NCBI GenBank assembly: GCA_903875135.1
Contig: CAIQUZ010000114.1
Coordinates: 1 to 64,000, forward strand
Length of the DNA: 64,000 bases
DNA from: an uncultured beta proteobacterium
GTDB taxonomy: Bacteria; Pseudomonadota; Gammaproteobacteria; Burkholderiales; Burkholderiaceae
Direction of reading: 5' to 3'
Below are positions 16,931 through 27,114 of the stretch, one piece after another. Position numbers and translations under genes: made by a program. Each line of letters opens with the position of its first letter. Position 1 is the stretch's first letter. The notes under the pieces were generated by a model, which had not been told where the DNA came from, made no database searches, and saw only the letters and a list, made by a program, of their open reading frames with translations.

Positions 16931-18376
16931 TTAAGAAGTCGTCATGGGTTCTGCGATGATGATTAAGCTTAGCATCGTTAAGAACACCATCAGGATGGTA
17001 TGAGTGAAGCTCATCATGAGTACATCTTTACGATGATGAGTTTTACCCATGATAAGAAGATGGTTGCTCCATAACGCAAATATGTGACCCACTAAAATAG
17101 AAAAAAAAGCCAAGTACCAGGTAAAACTTGCTTCGATGATAGCAATATTGGGCCTAAATGATTTTGTATGAAATAAATCCCACCCAAGGTGAAACGGGTC
17201 AGAAATTAAATAAATAAAATTTTGTATTTGAATGACAAAGCTAGAAAAGTTATGTGCAATCAAATACCCAACTGCAATTGGAATCAGGCTAGGTACTAAA
17301 GTATCTGGAAGGGTCTTGAGGTCTATAGTTGTGCAATATCTTTGAGCAATATAACAACAAAATTGGTAAACGCCCCAAAAGAGTAGCCAGGTTGATATGA
17401 GTCCAAAGGTGCCAGAAAAGTAGGAGGAATGATTAAGCCATTGTGGAAAGATCTTCATGAGAAATTGTTCAATAACAAACCACGCCGAACTGCCGTGAAG
17501 TCCATCAAATAAAACTGTTGAAAGCATCGCAATCACAAATGGAGCAAGTCCTAACGTATTGGTCTGTTTATGATCAATGGACCAGAGGCCTTGACTTAGA
17601 TATCTTCGCTCTAAGGTATTGGATGTTGGGTTATGAAAATAGCAGCCAAACTGTCCTAGCCAGTAAAAGTAGATACTAAAGACATCCCCACGAGTTTGCC
17701 AAGTTTTCACTCCAAAAAGAAACATACCGCTGAGGTTGATCAATGTCCAAATGATGATCAGTTGTCCGATCCGCTCTGGCACAAAAGCCACTGGATAGAT
17801 TAGCTCTAACCAACTCCATGTTAATAAAAAAGCAGTAGCAAGATACATTCTCAAGAATTGAGGAAGCGGTAAATTGAATGTGCTTGGAAGAGAGGGAAGT
17901 AATATTTTGAAAGCCCATTGAAAAAAATTAAAAAGGCGAGTCCAAGGATTAATGATTGGCCAAAAATCACCAAAAAAAGAAATCAATAGTGAAAGACCTA
18001 ACCACCAGGTAATCCAAATAAAATTCGGGGCTAGGTTTTCGAGGGGGTCAGGGTTACCCCAAAAGCATGCTCCTAATACTGTAAAGAATAAAAGTATCGA
18101 GAGAGCTTTTACTACGTTGATGAACAATGACAGGAAAGTGTGATGTGAAAATAGCTTTAACACGACTTTTGGTTGACGGTGTAAATGAATAAAACTCGGA
18201 AAGGAGATGAATAAAAAAAGAAACGAAACAAATACAACAAGGCCACTACCGATGATGAAAAAAGAAAGAGGGAGTGGCAGATCATAGCGCTCTTCGATAC
18301 TGTGAGCATTGCAAATCGAGGCAATAAAAAAACAGCCTAAAAAAAATAAATGTAAGGCATGGCGTGCAATTTTCAC
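16931..18376 (-). CDS. Polytopic membrane protein of the family often labelled fenitrothion hydrolase
   Basis: A 481-residue membrane protein starting at GTG 18376. It has a signal peptide or first TM ending near AHS24 and about ten further hydrophobic segments. The start AHSIEERYDLPLPLSFF matches a family with AHG-x-x-x-RYDLP-L-P near the N-terminus that databases often call fenitrothion hydrolase, from one organophosphate-degrading strain; the native role is unknown and I do not accept that name as function. Conserved-looking residues include W-G-N-P, NPW and D-G-L-H-G. It is the last gene of a three-gene operon, two bases after the cupredoxin-like gene. Confidence 0.6.
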   Translation of the reverse strand: MKIARHALHLFFLGCFFIASICNAHSIEERYDLPLPLSFFIIGSGLVVFVSFLFLFISFPSFIHLHRQPKVVLKLFSHHTFLSLFINVVKALSILLFFTVLGACFWGNPDPLENLAPNFIWITWWLGLSLLISFFGDFWPIINPWTRLFNFFQWAFKILLPSLPSTFNLPLPQFLRMYLATAFLLTWSWLELIYPVAFVPERIGQLIIIWTLINLSGMFLFGVKTWQTRGDVFSIYFYWLGQFGCYFHNPTSNTLERRYLSQGLWSIDHKQTNTLGLAPFVIAMLSTVLFDGLHGSSAWFVIEQFLMKIFPQWLNHSSYFSGTFGLISTWLLFWGVYQFCCYIAQRYCTTIDLKTLPDTLVPSLIPIAVGYLIAHNFSSFVIQIQNFIYLISDPFHLGWDLFHTKSFRPNIAIIEASFTWYLAFFSILVGHIFALWSNHLLIMGKTHHRKDVLMMSFTHTILMVFLTMLSLIIIAEPMTTS

Positions 18377-18378
18377 AA

Positions 18379-18747
18379 CTATTCAGGAAAAACATCGATT
18401 GTTGCCAGAGCTTTGTGATGAGCTTTGGGAGGAATAGGATGCTTGACATCAGAATGCCATTCAAAAGGAAATCTCCCTGTTGCAAATGCTTTGAAATCTA
18501 AAACAGATTTTATTTTTGAATCGACATGGACAGAAAGATGATAGGCATGCAAGTGAAGATCGCCAGGTTCGTCACTTGAGATGACCAAGTGAACAACATC
18601 ATTTTTATTGACCTTGATCATTTGTTGAGTCGTAGGGGCTTGTCCCTTGGTGAGGTCAAGAAAGGCATTCACCTCTTTACCCAATGCTACCGAACTTAAT
18701 AAACAATAAACCATGGAGCCTATTAGAGTCTGGTACATGAAGCTCAT
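18379..18747 (-). CDS. Cupredoxin-like secreted protein
   Basis: A 122-residue protein with a signal peptide (MSFMYQTLIGSMVYCLLSSVALG). The mature part is a short beta sandwich: VNKNDVVHLVISSDEPGDLHLHAYHLSVHVD in pieces, then FKAFATGRFPFEWHSD and ALATIDVFPE. D-L-H-L-H-A-Y with A-T-G-R-F-P-F-E resembles the EfeO-type cupredoxin-like fold, which can bind copper through His residues, but the classical Cys-x-x-x-His-x-x-x-x-Met loop is absent. The ATG overlaps the stop of the beta-propeller gene (ATGA), and the membrane-protein gene follows two bases later. The tight linkage suggests that the three products work together in the periplasm. Confidence 0.65.
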   Translation of the reverse strand: MSFMYQTLIGSMVYCLLSSVALGKEVNAFLDLTKGQAPTTQQMIKVNKNDVVHLVISSDEPGDLHLHAYHLSVHVDSKIKSVLDFKAFATGRFPFEWHSDVKHPIPPKAHHKALATIDVFPE

Positions 18748-20231
18748 TTAATAGCGGCCTTCCAATCAGCGATTTCCCGTGCTTTACCCGTTAAAGATAG
18801 GATATGCATACCGGTATTCGCGCGGTCAACGATATAAATTAATCCACGATCATCAACTTCCACATTATTGGTTTGAATCGCTTTTTTATTAGAAGCCTCT
18901 GTATATGGCAGTGGGTCGGTTTTAGAACCTGGAGGCGATTCAAGGACGACAGTATTTTTATTAATTGCGGGCACAAAATAAGCTACCTCAACGGGACTAA
19001 AGGGGTTACGAACATCTAGAACACGAACTCCCGCATTGAAATGCGCAAAGAACATGAGTTTTTTATAAAAAACATCTGTCATATTTTCATTGGAGGAGTG
19101 GGTTCCGAAGCGACCGCCTTTAGAACAGAAGTTGCCACTTTTTTCTGGCACCGTCCAGCTAGAAACACCAAAGGGTTTTTTCTCATTAGTGGAGTCAACA
19201 AACCACACCATTTGACGACCCTCTAAACACTCTTTTTGAATTGCCTCGTCTGTCACCACAATAAAGTCTCGTTTTCGACCAAGATGGTTTTTCGCAAACT
19301 CAGGGATATCAACATCAAACATGGGGAACGTTGTATGTGCACCGTGCATCGCTGGAAGATCAAGTCTTGCTATTTGTGGAAGTAGCAAGTTTTCTGGCGT
19401 TGGATCTTTTGGGCCATTGAGTAATTTATCACGATCAATGATTTGAATAATGCCTTCATTATTTGTTCCATAGCCAAAATAAACACGATTGCCCTTAGGG
19501 CCAGTTGAAATAACGCCATGTAACTGCGTAGGAACAGAGCCGCCTGCACCAGGCTGTTGGCCCACTAGACCAAAATCTCGAATAAAAACAGGATTCGTTG
19601 GGTCTGACAAGTCATAGACTTGGGTCATCCGTGTAGTTCGCCACTGGGGATTACCAGAAACTAAATAAGCTATTCCAGTGTCGCACTCCCAAAAATTTTT
19701 ATGTGTGTCTTTGAGGCCTTTAATGATAGTCGTTAAAAGCGTTGGCGCCTCCGGCTTTGTAACGTCCCAAATTTCGTGGGCCTGATTACCAAAAACTCGC
19801 AACATATAGAACTTACTTTTATCGCCTTTAGGTAAGGAGGCACCGCTACAAATGCGAACCATTTGGCTTCCGCCACGTTCCGCCTTACCTTCTTGACCTG
19901 GAATATGGTGCAAATAAACGGGTTTTTTAGGATTAGTGACATCGATAATCGAAGTACCGTTATCTTCGACCTTCCCTGATAGATGATTTAATTTTTTATC
20001 ACCATGGTGTCCGATATAAGCAATCCATCTATCCCCCTGTTTTTCAATAGTGGGTTGATAGGCAGTTCTTCCTTGAAGGTCACTATACCCTTCAAGTTTC
20101 ATATTTTTAGAATCCTCAATCCCTTGCGCAAAAATAGGTGGACTAAAAGATACCAATAAACCCAGCAGATAAAAACCAAGCTTAGTTTTGTATTTAAAGT
20201 AGTTAAACGTTAAGCCGTATGCATGGTTCAT
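18744..20231 (-). CDS. LVIVD-repeat beta-propeller protein, secreted
   Basis: A 495-residue protein beginning at ATG 20231, which has AGGAGAC nine bases upstream; an earlier in-frame start at 20279 has no ribosome site. A signal peptide ends near PPIFAQ. The rest holds repeated strands such as TSIIDVTNPKKPVYLHHI, HEIWDVTKPEAPTLLTTI, TQVYDLSDPTNPVFIRDF and VRVLDVRNPFSPVEVAYF, each of the form (x)-D-[VL]-[TSR]-[ND]-P-x-x-P-V/T, the LVIVD propeller signature. Six or so cysteines could form disulfides. It is the first gene of the operon with the cupredoxin-like and polytopic membrane genes. Molecular role unknown. Confidence 0.78.
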   Translation of the reverse strand: MNHAYGLTFNYFKYKTKLGFYLLGLLVSFSPPIFAQGIEDSKNMKLEGYSDLQGRTAYQPTIEKQGDRWIAYIGHHGDKKLNHLSGKVEDNGTSIIDVTNPKKPVYLHHIPGQEGKAERGGSQMVRICSGASLPKGDKSKFYMLRVFGNQAHEIWDVTKPEAPTLLTTIIKGLKDTHKNFWECDTGIAYLVSGNPQWRTTRMTQVYDLSDPTNPVFIRDFGLVGQQPGAGGSVPTQLHGVISTGPKGNRVYFGYGTNNEGIIQIIDRDKLLNGPKDPTPENLLLPQIARLDLPAMHGAHTTFPMFDVDIPEFAKNHLGRKRDFIVVTDEAIQKECLEGRQMVWFVDSTNEKKPFGVSSWTVPEKSGNFCSKGGRFGTHSSNENMTDVFYKKLMFFAHFNAGVRVLDVRNPFSPVEVAYFVPAINKNTVVLESPPGSKTDPLPYTEASNKKAIQTNNVEVDDRGLIYIVDRANTGMHILSLTGKAREIADWKAAIK

Positions 20232-20425
20232 GAATGTCTCCTGTAGTGGATAATCTTTTTTTGTATATAAACTATACACAGTTTTAGATATTGAGTGGGG
20301 GTTTTAATCCTGATGAACAAACATTTATTAAAAGTGAAAATACTGATGTTATAGTTAAACTGCCTTTTATAAAAAAATGCCAAGGCAAAGCAATTTCAAC
20401 AATATGACTATTTTCGATCAAATAT

Positions 20426-21850
20426 ATGAAAAATACTATGACCAATAAATATGAATTAGCGCTTACATCTATCGGTTTTGGGGTGAACGATATTCAACAA
20501 TTAAGCCCGAATCAATTAGCCATTACTGGAGATTTTGCTGTCGATAGTAAAGCGACTAGTCTACATTTATTACATGCATTAGGCTTGTTAGCCAAGTTGC
20601 CACCAAAAGCAAAACGTTCCTCTGCAGAAAAAGAAGCGGCAAGCCTCATTTTAGAGTTGTCGAGAGAGCAACGGGAGAAGTTTTTAACGACGCATGTGCA
20701 AGATCTGTATGAAAAATTAACGAGTCATTACACGCGATTTGTCAGAATGGAACAATTGGTGTTGGCGGCGAGTAAAGCCGTTCCGGGTTTGACCCCATCA
20801 CTGGAAACGCTACAGATAGAGGGTGAGTTATTACAAAGTGAAAAAGATGGACATGAAATTGATCAAGGTATCTTTCTAAGCCACGTCCTTGCCAACGTTC
20901 AATGCGGTATGCACCTTTGTCATACGATGTTATTGCCCCACCCAGAAACAGCTTCTTATAATGATCAGCTGATGAAGGATGGGCGCTTGGAATTAAATAC
21001 ATCCATTGTAGAAAAGAATGATCAATCAATTAACGTGTATTTTAAAAACGGTCGCTTTTTACATGCTGAAGACGATAACACCTTAAGGGATATGGAAATC
21101 GCAGTTGACTTAGCAATCCAAGACTCCACAACCCAAATTGCGGTTCTACGTGGCGATTTTATTCAGGAAGGCAAGTACAAAGGATTAAGAACATTTAGTA
21201 CTGGAATTAACTTAACACGCTTATATAGAGGGAAGATTCCTTTTCTTTGGTATATGGATCGTGACATGGGTTTTATTAATAAGATCTATAGAGGCATTGC
21301 CTATCCAGGGATAACGCCGAATGAAATTCTTGGTAAGACGAACGAAAAGTTATGGATTGCTGCCATTGATCGCTTTGCCATTGGTGGCGGTTGCCAATAT
21401 TTATTAGTCATGGATATTAATATTGCTGGTGAAAGTGCTTACTTAACATTACCTGCCCGTAAGGAAGGCATTATTCCAGGTGTTGCGAATATGCGTATGC
21501 CTCGATTTGTTGGCGATCGTGTAACACGACAAGCGATCATGATGGAACGGCGCATTGAATGCGCAAGTCCGGAGGGCCGCTTGATTTGTGACTATGTTGT
21601 TCCTGATCAGGAGATTGATCAAACGATCCAGTCAACGATTGATTTAATTACATCATCAGGTGTTGTCAGCGCTTCGAGTAACCGTAAATCATTTCGGGTT
21701 GCCCAAGAGCCTTTAGATATGTTCCGTCAATATATGGCAGTGTATGCCAAGGAGCAGGCCTATTGTCACTTTAGCCCAGCGTTAATTTCTAACTTAGAAA
21801 GAAACTGGGATGCACAAAATCGTAAATTAGAATCTAGAGCTGCGGCATAA
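20426..21850 (+). CDS. Crotonase-superfamily enzyme resembling DpgC (arylacetyl-CoA dioxygenase)
   Basis: A 474-residue protein with a helical N-terminal half (1-200) and a C-terminal crotonase fold. Key text is DRFAIGGGCQYLL (A318-I-G-G-G-C), LPARKEGIIPGVANMRMPRF and RVTRQAIMMERRIECASPEGRLICD. The long N-terminal helical domain joined to crotonase, and these motifs, recall DpgC, the cofactor-free dioxygenase that turns 3,5-dihydroxyphenylacetyl-CoA into the arylglyoxylate. This is recall rather than a search; a plain enoyl-CoA hydratase/isomerase is the alternative, but those are about 260 residues. It lies upstream of a TRAP transporter, a 2-oxoacid ferredoxin oxidoreductase and a CoA ligase, so an acyl-CoA substrate fits. 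No Shine-Dalgarno is seen before the ATG. Confidence 0.65.
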   Translation: MKNTMTNKYELALTSIGFGVNDIQQLSPNQLAITGDFAVDSKATSLHLLHALGLLAKLPPKAKRSSAEKEAASLILELSREQREKFLTTHVQDLYEKLTSHYTRFVRMEQLVLAASKAVPGLTPSLETLQIEGELLQSEKDGHEIDQGIFLSHVLANVQCGMHLCHTMLLPHPETASYNDQLMKDGRLELNTSIVEKNDQSINVYFKNGRFLHAEDDNTLRDMEIAVDLAIQDSTTQIAVLRGDFIQEGKYKGLRTFSTGINLTRLYRGKIPFLWYMDRDMGFINKIYRGIAYPGITPNEILGKTNEKLWIAAIDRFAIGGGCQYLLVMDINIAGESAYLTLPARKEGIIPGVANMRMPRFVGDRVTRQAIMMERRIECASPEGRLICDYVVPDQEIDQTIQSTIDLITSSGVVSASSNRKSFRVAQEPLDMFRQYMAVYAKEQAYCHFSPALISNLERNWDAQNRKLESRAAA

Positions 21851-21894
21851 AAGTCTTATTTTGACCAAGTCAAACAAAAGGCTCACCTGAATAA

Positions 21895-21917
21895 AGTATT
21901 GAATTGGGGTTAATACT
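21895..21917. promoter_or_regulatory. Inverted repeat AGTATT-N11-AATACT upstream of the TRAP genes
   Basis: Six-base perfect arms around an 11-base centre, which also fits the T-N11-A core of LysR-type binding sites. A TATAAT lies downstream at 21949-21954. No LysR gene is in the neighbourhood. Confidence 0.35.
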
Positions 21918-21977
21918 AGTAATCCATCTTTAGGGAGTCTTTTTTACCTATAATAAAAAATAACAAAAAAGAAGTAA

Positions 21978-23011
<1,034 letters not shown>

Positions 23012-23012
<1 letters not shown>

Positions 23013-23539
23013 TGGATGCATTGTCCCGCTCTTATGGAAAGATGTTAGCCATCCTAGCGGGATTTGGTTGTTTACTATTATTTCTCATGATGCTCATTAT
23101 TGTGGCGGATATTTTTCTGCGCAATATTGCAATTTCTGGATTGCCAATCGGCCTGAGCTGGAGTAATGAAGTTTCTGAGTTTTTTTTATACGTATTGACT
23201 TTAAGTATTGCGCCATGGCTGTTGCGTAATGGGCAACATATACGAGTCGATATTTTCTTAAAAGTGGTACCCCCAAAAACAGCCTGGATTTTGGAATGGG
23301 TGGGCGATCTCATCGGCTTAGTTTGTTGTCTTGTTTTTGCGTGGTATGGAGCAAATGCGACTTTTCAAAGTTTTATTTCAGGCGCGGTGAATTTTAAAAC
23401 TCTTGTGACACCTGAGTGGTGGTCTTTAGCCCCAATTCCTATTGTCTTTGTCTTATTAAGTATTGAGATGATTTTTCGGATTTGGCGCCTAAAGAATAGT
23501 GAGATGGGACCGCGCAATGATGCGGTAAGCGCCGCATGA
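23012..23539 (+). CDS. dctQ: TRAP transporter small permease (DctQ family)
   Basis: A 175-residue inner-membrane protein with four hydrophobic segments and the DctQ features: an opening hydrophobic helix with LLFLMMLIIVADIFLRN, an amphipathic piece with WSNEVSEFFLYVLTLSIAPWLLRNGQHIRVD in parts, and the last helix LAPIPIVFVLLSIEMIFRIWRL. It scaffolds the large permease DctM. The start overlaps dctP by one base and the end overlaps dctM by four (ATGA), so all three are coupled. Confidence 0.88.
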
Positions 23540-24894
23540 TGTCATGGGAAATTGCTGCATGGATTATGTTGGCGGGATCAATGGCACTCCTTTTTATGGG
23601 GATGCCAGTTGCATTGACATTTATGGCGGTCAATATTGTTGGTGCATTTATCTATATGGGTGGTGAACCTGGTTTGGTCCAATTGGTACGAAACGGCATT
23701 AGCTCTATTTCAGTATTTGCTTTAACACCGATACCTTTATTTGTACTGATGGGTGAAATCTTATTTCATACGGGTTTGGCCTTAAAAGTCATTAGTGGGA
23801 TTGAACGTTTAATTACAAAAGTACCTGGGCGATTAGCCGTTGTCGCCGTTGTTTCTGGGACTATTTTTTCTGCGATATCTGGTTCGACGATTGCAACAAC
23901 GGCCATGCTTGGTTCTTTAATGTTGCCGGTCATGTTGCGTCGCGGATATCATCCTACGATTGCCGTTGGCCCAATTATGGCGATTGGAGCTGTTGATATG
24001 TTGATACCTCCTTCTGCGCTGACAGTGTTATTGGGTTCCTTGTCTGGAATTTCTATCTCCAAATTGCTGATTGGAGGAGTGTTGCCAGGATTGATCCTTT
24101 CAATGGTATTTATTGTATGGATTGTGAGTTGTGCAACGCTGTATCCACATTTAGCTCCCATTGAAAAAGATGCGAATCGTCCCATGAAATTTTGGGAGCG
24201 TTGGAGTTTATTTTTCTTATATGTTCTTCCGACATTATCGATTTTTGGCATTGTTGTTGGTGCATTAGCTGCTGGCTGGGCTACTCCGACGGAGTGTGCG
24301 GCTCTTGGGGCGTTTGCAACAATGATTTTTGCTTTGCTTTACCGCGCATTGACGCTTGAAGCCATCATTAAATCTTTACAGGGGACTGCTGGTATTTCTG
24401 GGATGATTTTATTTATCATTTTGGGGGCAACTTCATTTTCGCAAATCTTATCATTTTCAGGAGCAAGTACAGGCTTAGTTGCCTCTATCACTGATCAATT
24501 TACCTCGAGCAATGCCTTGATAGCTTGCATGATGTTAATCCTTATCTTGTTAGGAATCTTTGTCGACCAAGTCAGTATGATGATGATTACACTGCCGATC
24601 TTTATGCCGATTGTGCAAAAACTGGCGATTGATCCAGTATGGTTTGGCGTGATGTTTTTAATTTGTATGCAATTAGGACTTTTGTTACCCCCACATGGCT
24701 TATTGTTAATGACTATGCGTGGCGTTGCTCCAAAAGAGGTATCCATGGGACAGATTTTCTTATCTGTTATTCCATTTTTGGTGATGAGTTTAATTTTATT
24801 AGCGGTAGTATTTTGGGTGCCATCGATAGCAACATGGTTGCCCAATCTTGAATTTAGTCAGTTCAATTTTTCGAGTTTAAATAAGTCGAGCTAA
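23536..24894 (+). CDS. dctM: TRAP transporter large permease (DctM family)
   Basis: The Na+-coupled transport subunit, 452 residues with about 12 membrane segments. Family text: GMPVALTFMAVNIVGAFIYMGG in parts, FALTPIPLFVLMGEILFHTG, SGTIFSAISGSTIATTAMLGSLMLPVM in parts, IMAIGAVDMLIPPSALTVL, and LIPPS-type and LLPPHGLLLM motifs of the substrate and Na+ sites. With DctP and DctQ it makes a complete TRAP system. The ioxidoreductase operon starts 66 bases downstream with its own ribosome-binding site, so transcription may continue. Confidence 0.9.
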   Translation: MMSWEIAAWIMLAGSMALLFMGMPVALTFMAVNIVGAFIYMGGEPGLVQLVRNGISSISVFALTPIPLFVLMGEILFHTGLALKVISGIERLITKVPGRLAVVAVVSGTIFSAISGSTIATTAMLGSLMLPVMLRRGYHPTIAVGPIMAIGAVDMLIPPSALTVLLGSLSGISISKLLIGGVLPGLILSMVFIVWIVSCATLYPHLAPIEKDANRPMKFWERWSLFFLYVLPTLSIFGIVVGALAAGWATPTECAALGAFATMIFALLYRALTLEAIIKSLQGTAGISGMILFIILGATSFSQILSFSGASTGLVASITDQFTSSNALIACMMLILILLGIFVDQVSMMMITLPIFMPIVQKLAIDPVWFGVMFLICMQLGLLLPPHGLLLMTMRGVAPKEVSMGQIFLSVIPFLVMSLILLAVVFWVPSIATWLPNLEFSQFNFSSLNKSS

Positions 24895-24960
24895 AAATAG
24901 TTTGTTGTGAAGTGTTGACCAGATTTTTATAAGTAGGTAGTCGTCAGGAGATCAGAGAGA

Positions 24961-27114
24961 ATGGCTGAACGTTCGTTTGCAAAAGAAGTACAGATGCTGA
25001 AGTTAGGTGATGGAGAGACCTTTGAGGGTGAAGGTATTTTAGCGGTCACAAAAGCACTTCTTCAATCAGGTGTTTCATATATCGGTGGCTACGAAGGCGC
25101 ACCTGTTTCACATTTAATTGATGTTTTATCAGACTCCCATGAGTTTATGAGTAGTCTTGGGATTCATGTCGAAAATTGTGCGAACGAGGCCGGTGCGGCC
25201 GCAATGATGAGTGCCTCGATTAATTACCCTATCCGTGGCGCGATTACTTTTAAATCGATTGTAGGTACAAACGTATCTTCAGATGCCTTATCGAATTTAG
25301 CTTCTCCTGGAGTCAAGGGAGGAGCATTAATTATTGTTGGGGAAGATTATGGAGAGGGCTCTAGCATTATTCAAGAGCGTACGCATGCGTTTGCGATGAA
25401 GTCCCAAACTTGGTTGTTAGACCCTCGCCCAGATTTACAGCATATCGTGGACATGGTAGAAACAGCTTTTGAGCTTTCTGAAGTGAGCAATACTCCGGTG
25501 ATTATGGAGTTGCGGATTCGTGCTTGCCATATGACCGGAAAGTTTAAAACAAAAAACAATATTCGCCCCAAGATCTCCACACGTGACTTGCTTTCGGTGC
25601 CTAATTTTGAACCAGAGAAAATTAGTTTGCCACCGGCTACTTATGTGCAAGAAAAACATAAGATAACTCATCGTTGGCCAGCAGCAGTTCAATTTGTTAA
25701 GGATCGTCAGCTCAATGAGTTCTTTACAGGAGAGTTATCTAAGGTAGGAATTATTTTGCAAGGTGGAATGTATAACGGTGTTTTAAGAGCCTTGCAAACT
25801 GCGAACTTGGTGAATGATCTTGATCAATCCAGGATTCCATTAATGGTGCTGAATGTGACATATCCTTTAGTACCTGAAGAGGTCACAGACTTTTGTCGAG
25901 GTAAAGATAGCGTCTTGATCATTGAGGAGGGGCAACCTGCTTTCTTAGAGCAAGCAATTAAGGCTCTTTTGCAAGATGATCAACAGCCAATCAAGGTCTA
26001 TGGTAAAAACGTTTTCCCACTGGCTGGTGAGTATGTCGGTGAAGTGATGTTAGATGGCATCACAAAATATTTAGCTCAAGTATTACCAAATGATGCGACG
26101 ACACAAAATGTTCGCCAACAGAGCTTATTTATTCAAGAAATGCGTCAACAAGCGCTTGAGTTGTTGGGCGCTCCATTACCTCCCAGGGCGCCAACCTTTT
26201 GTACGGGATGTCCAGAGCGCCCTGTCTTTTCTGCCATGAAGCTATTGCAAAACGAAATAGGCCCCGTTCACATCAGTGCTGATATTGGATGTCATAGTTT
26301 TGCAACTTTAGAGCCATTTTTTGCGGGTAACACGATTTTAGGATATGGGATGGGACTTGCTTCCTCAGCAGGAATTTCCTCACTCATGGATCGTCGTGTC
26401 ATCAGCATTGGTGGTGATGGAGGGTTTTGGCATAGTGGCTTAACCACAGGAGTAGCGAGTTATGTCTTTAACAAAGGCGATGGCGTATTAGTCATCTTAA
26501 AAAATGGGTATGCTTCAGCAACTGGCCATCAACATATTCCATCATCGGGTACCAATTTTAAGAACGAACCCATTGAGATGAATATTGAGTCTGCTTTACG
26601 GGGTGTTGGCGTGAAATGGATTAAAACAGTTCCTTCATATAAAGTAACTCAAATGATCACTGCACTCAAGAGTGCGATGAGTGATCCTGAAGAGGGTTTA
26701 AAAGTCGTCATTGCTGATGGGGAATGTGCTTTGGCTAAGCAGCGGCGAGTGAAGCCTATAGAAGCTGCACAGTTAAAGTCTGGCCAAAGAGTTGTCAAGA
26801 CACGTTTTGGCATTGATGAAGATACGTGTACAGGGGATCACTCTTGTATTCGCTTATCGGGATGCCCCTCATTAACCATTAAAGAAAATCCAGACCCTTT
26901 AAGAAAGCACCCTGTTTCATCCATCACAAGTACCTGTATTGGATGTGGCAATTGCGGTGAAGTTGCTCATGCAGCGGTTTTATGCCCTTCATTTTATCGT
27001 GCTGAAGTGATTCAGAATCCAAGTTCCTGGGATCGTTTTATCCATCAAATTCAGCAATTTTGTATACAAATGTTGCAAGGATCTAAAGCGAACCAGATCG
27101 AAGGTGCATCATGA
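24961..27114 (+). CDS. iorA: Indolepyruvate-type ferredoxin oxidoreductase, alpha (TPP, Fe-S) subunit
   Basis: A 717-residue cytosolic subunit of a thiamine-diphosphate 2-oxoacid:ferredoxin oxidoreductase. The N-terminal pyrimidine-binding domain contains NEAGAAAMMSASINYPIRGAITFKS in parts. The TPP-binding domain has GCPERPVF, ADIGCHSFATLEP, GYGMGLASSAGISSLMDRRVISIGGDGGFWHSG in parts and ILKNGYASATGHQ. Two cysteine clusters close the chain: C623-x4-C628 onwards, and C659-I-G-C662-G-N-C665 with a later C-P, the pattern of two [4Fe-4S] clusters. Such enzymes convert aryl or indole pyruvates to arylacetyl-CoA, or branched 2-oxo acids to acyl-CoA. iorB overlaps by four bases. Confidence 0.88.
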   Translation: MAERSFAKEVQMLKLGDGETFEGEGILAVTKALLQSGVSYIGGYEGAPVSHLIDVLSDSHEFMSSLGIHVENCANEAGAAAMMSASINYPIRGAITFKSIVGTNVSSDALSNLASPGVKGGALIIVGEDYGEGSSIIQERTHAFAMKSQTWLLDPRPDLQHIVDMVETAFELSEVSNTPVIMELRIRACHMTGKFKTKNNIRPKISTRDLLSVPNFEPEKISLPPATYVQEKHKITHRWPAAVQFVKDRQLNEFFTGELSKVGIILQGGMYNGVLRALQTANLVNDLDQSRIPLMVLNVTYPLVPEEVTDFCRGKDSVLIIEEGQPAFLEQAIKALLQDDQQPIKVYGKNVFPLAGEYVGEVMLDGITKYLAQVLPNDATTQNVRQQSLFIQEMRQQALELLGAPLPPRAPTFCTGCPERPVFSAMKLLQNEIGPVHISADIGCHSFATLEPFFAGNTILGYGMGLASSAGISSLMDRRVISIGGDGGFWHSGLTTGVASYVFNKGDGVLVILKNGYASATGHQHIPSSGTNFKNEPIEMNIESALRGVGVKWIKTVPSYKVTQMITALKSAMSDPEEGLKVVIADGECALAKQRRVKPIEAAQLKSGQRVVKTRFGIDEDTCTGDHSCIRLSGCPSLTIKENPDPLRKHPVSSITSTCIGCGNCGEVAHAAVLCPSFYRAEVIQNPSSWDRFIHQIQQFCIQMLQGSKANQIEGAS

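Noticed and set aside
16931-18376. Calling the membrane protein an organophosphate (fenitrothion) hydrolase
   Set aside because: The name comes from one degrading strain and the family is widespread; no catalytic motif supports it here.
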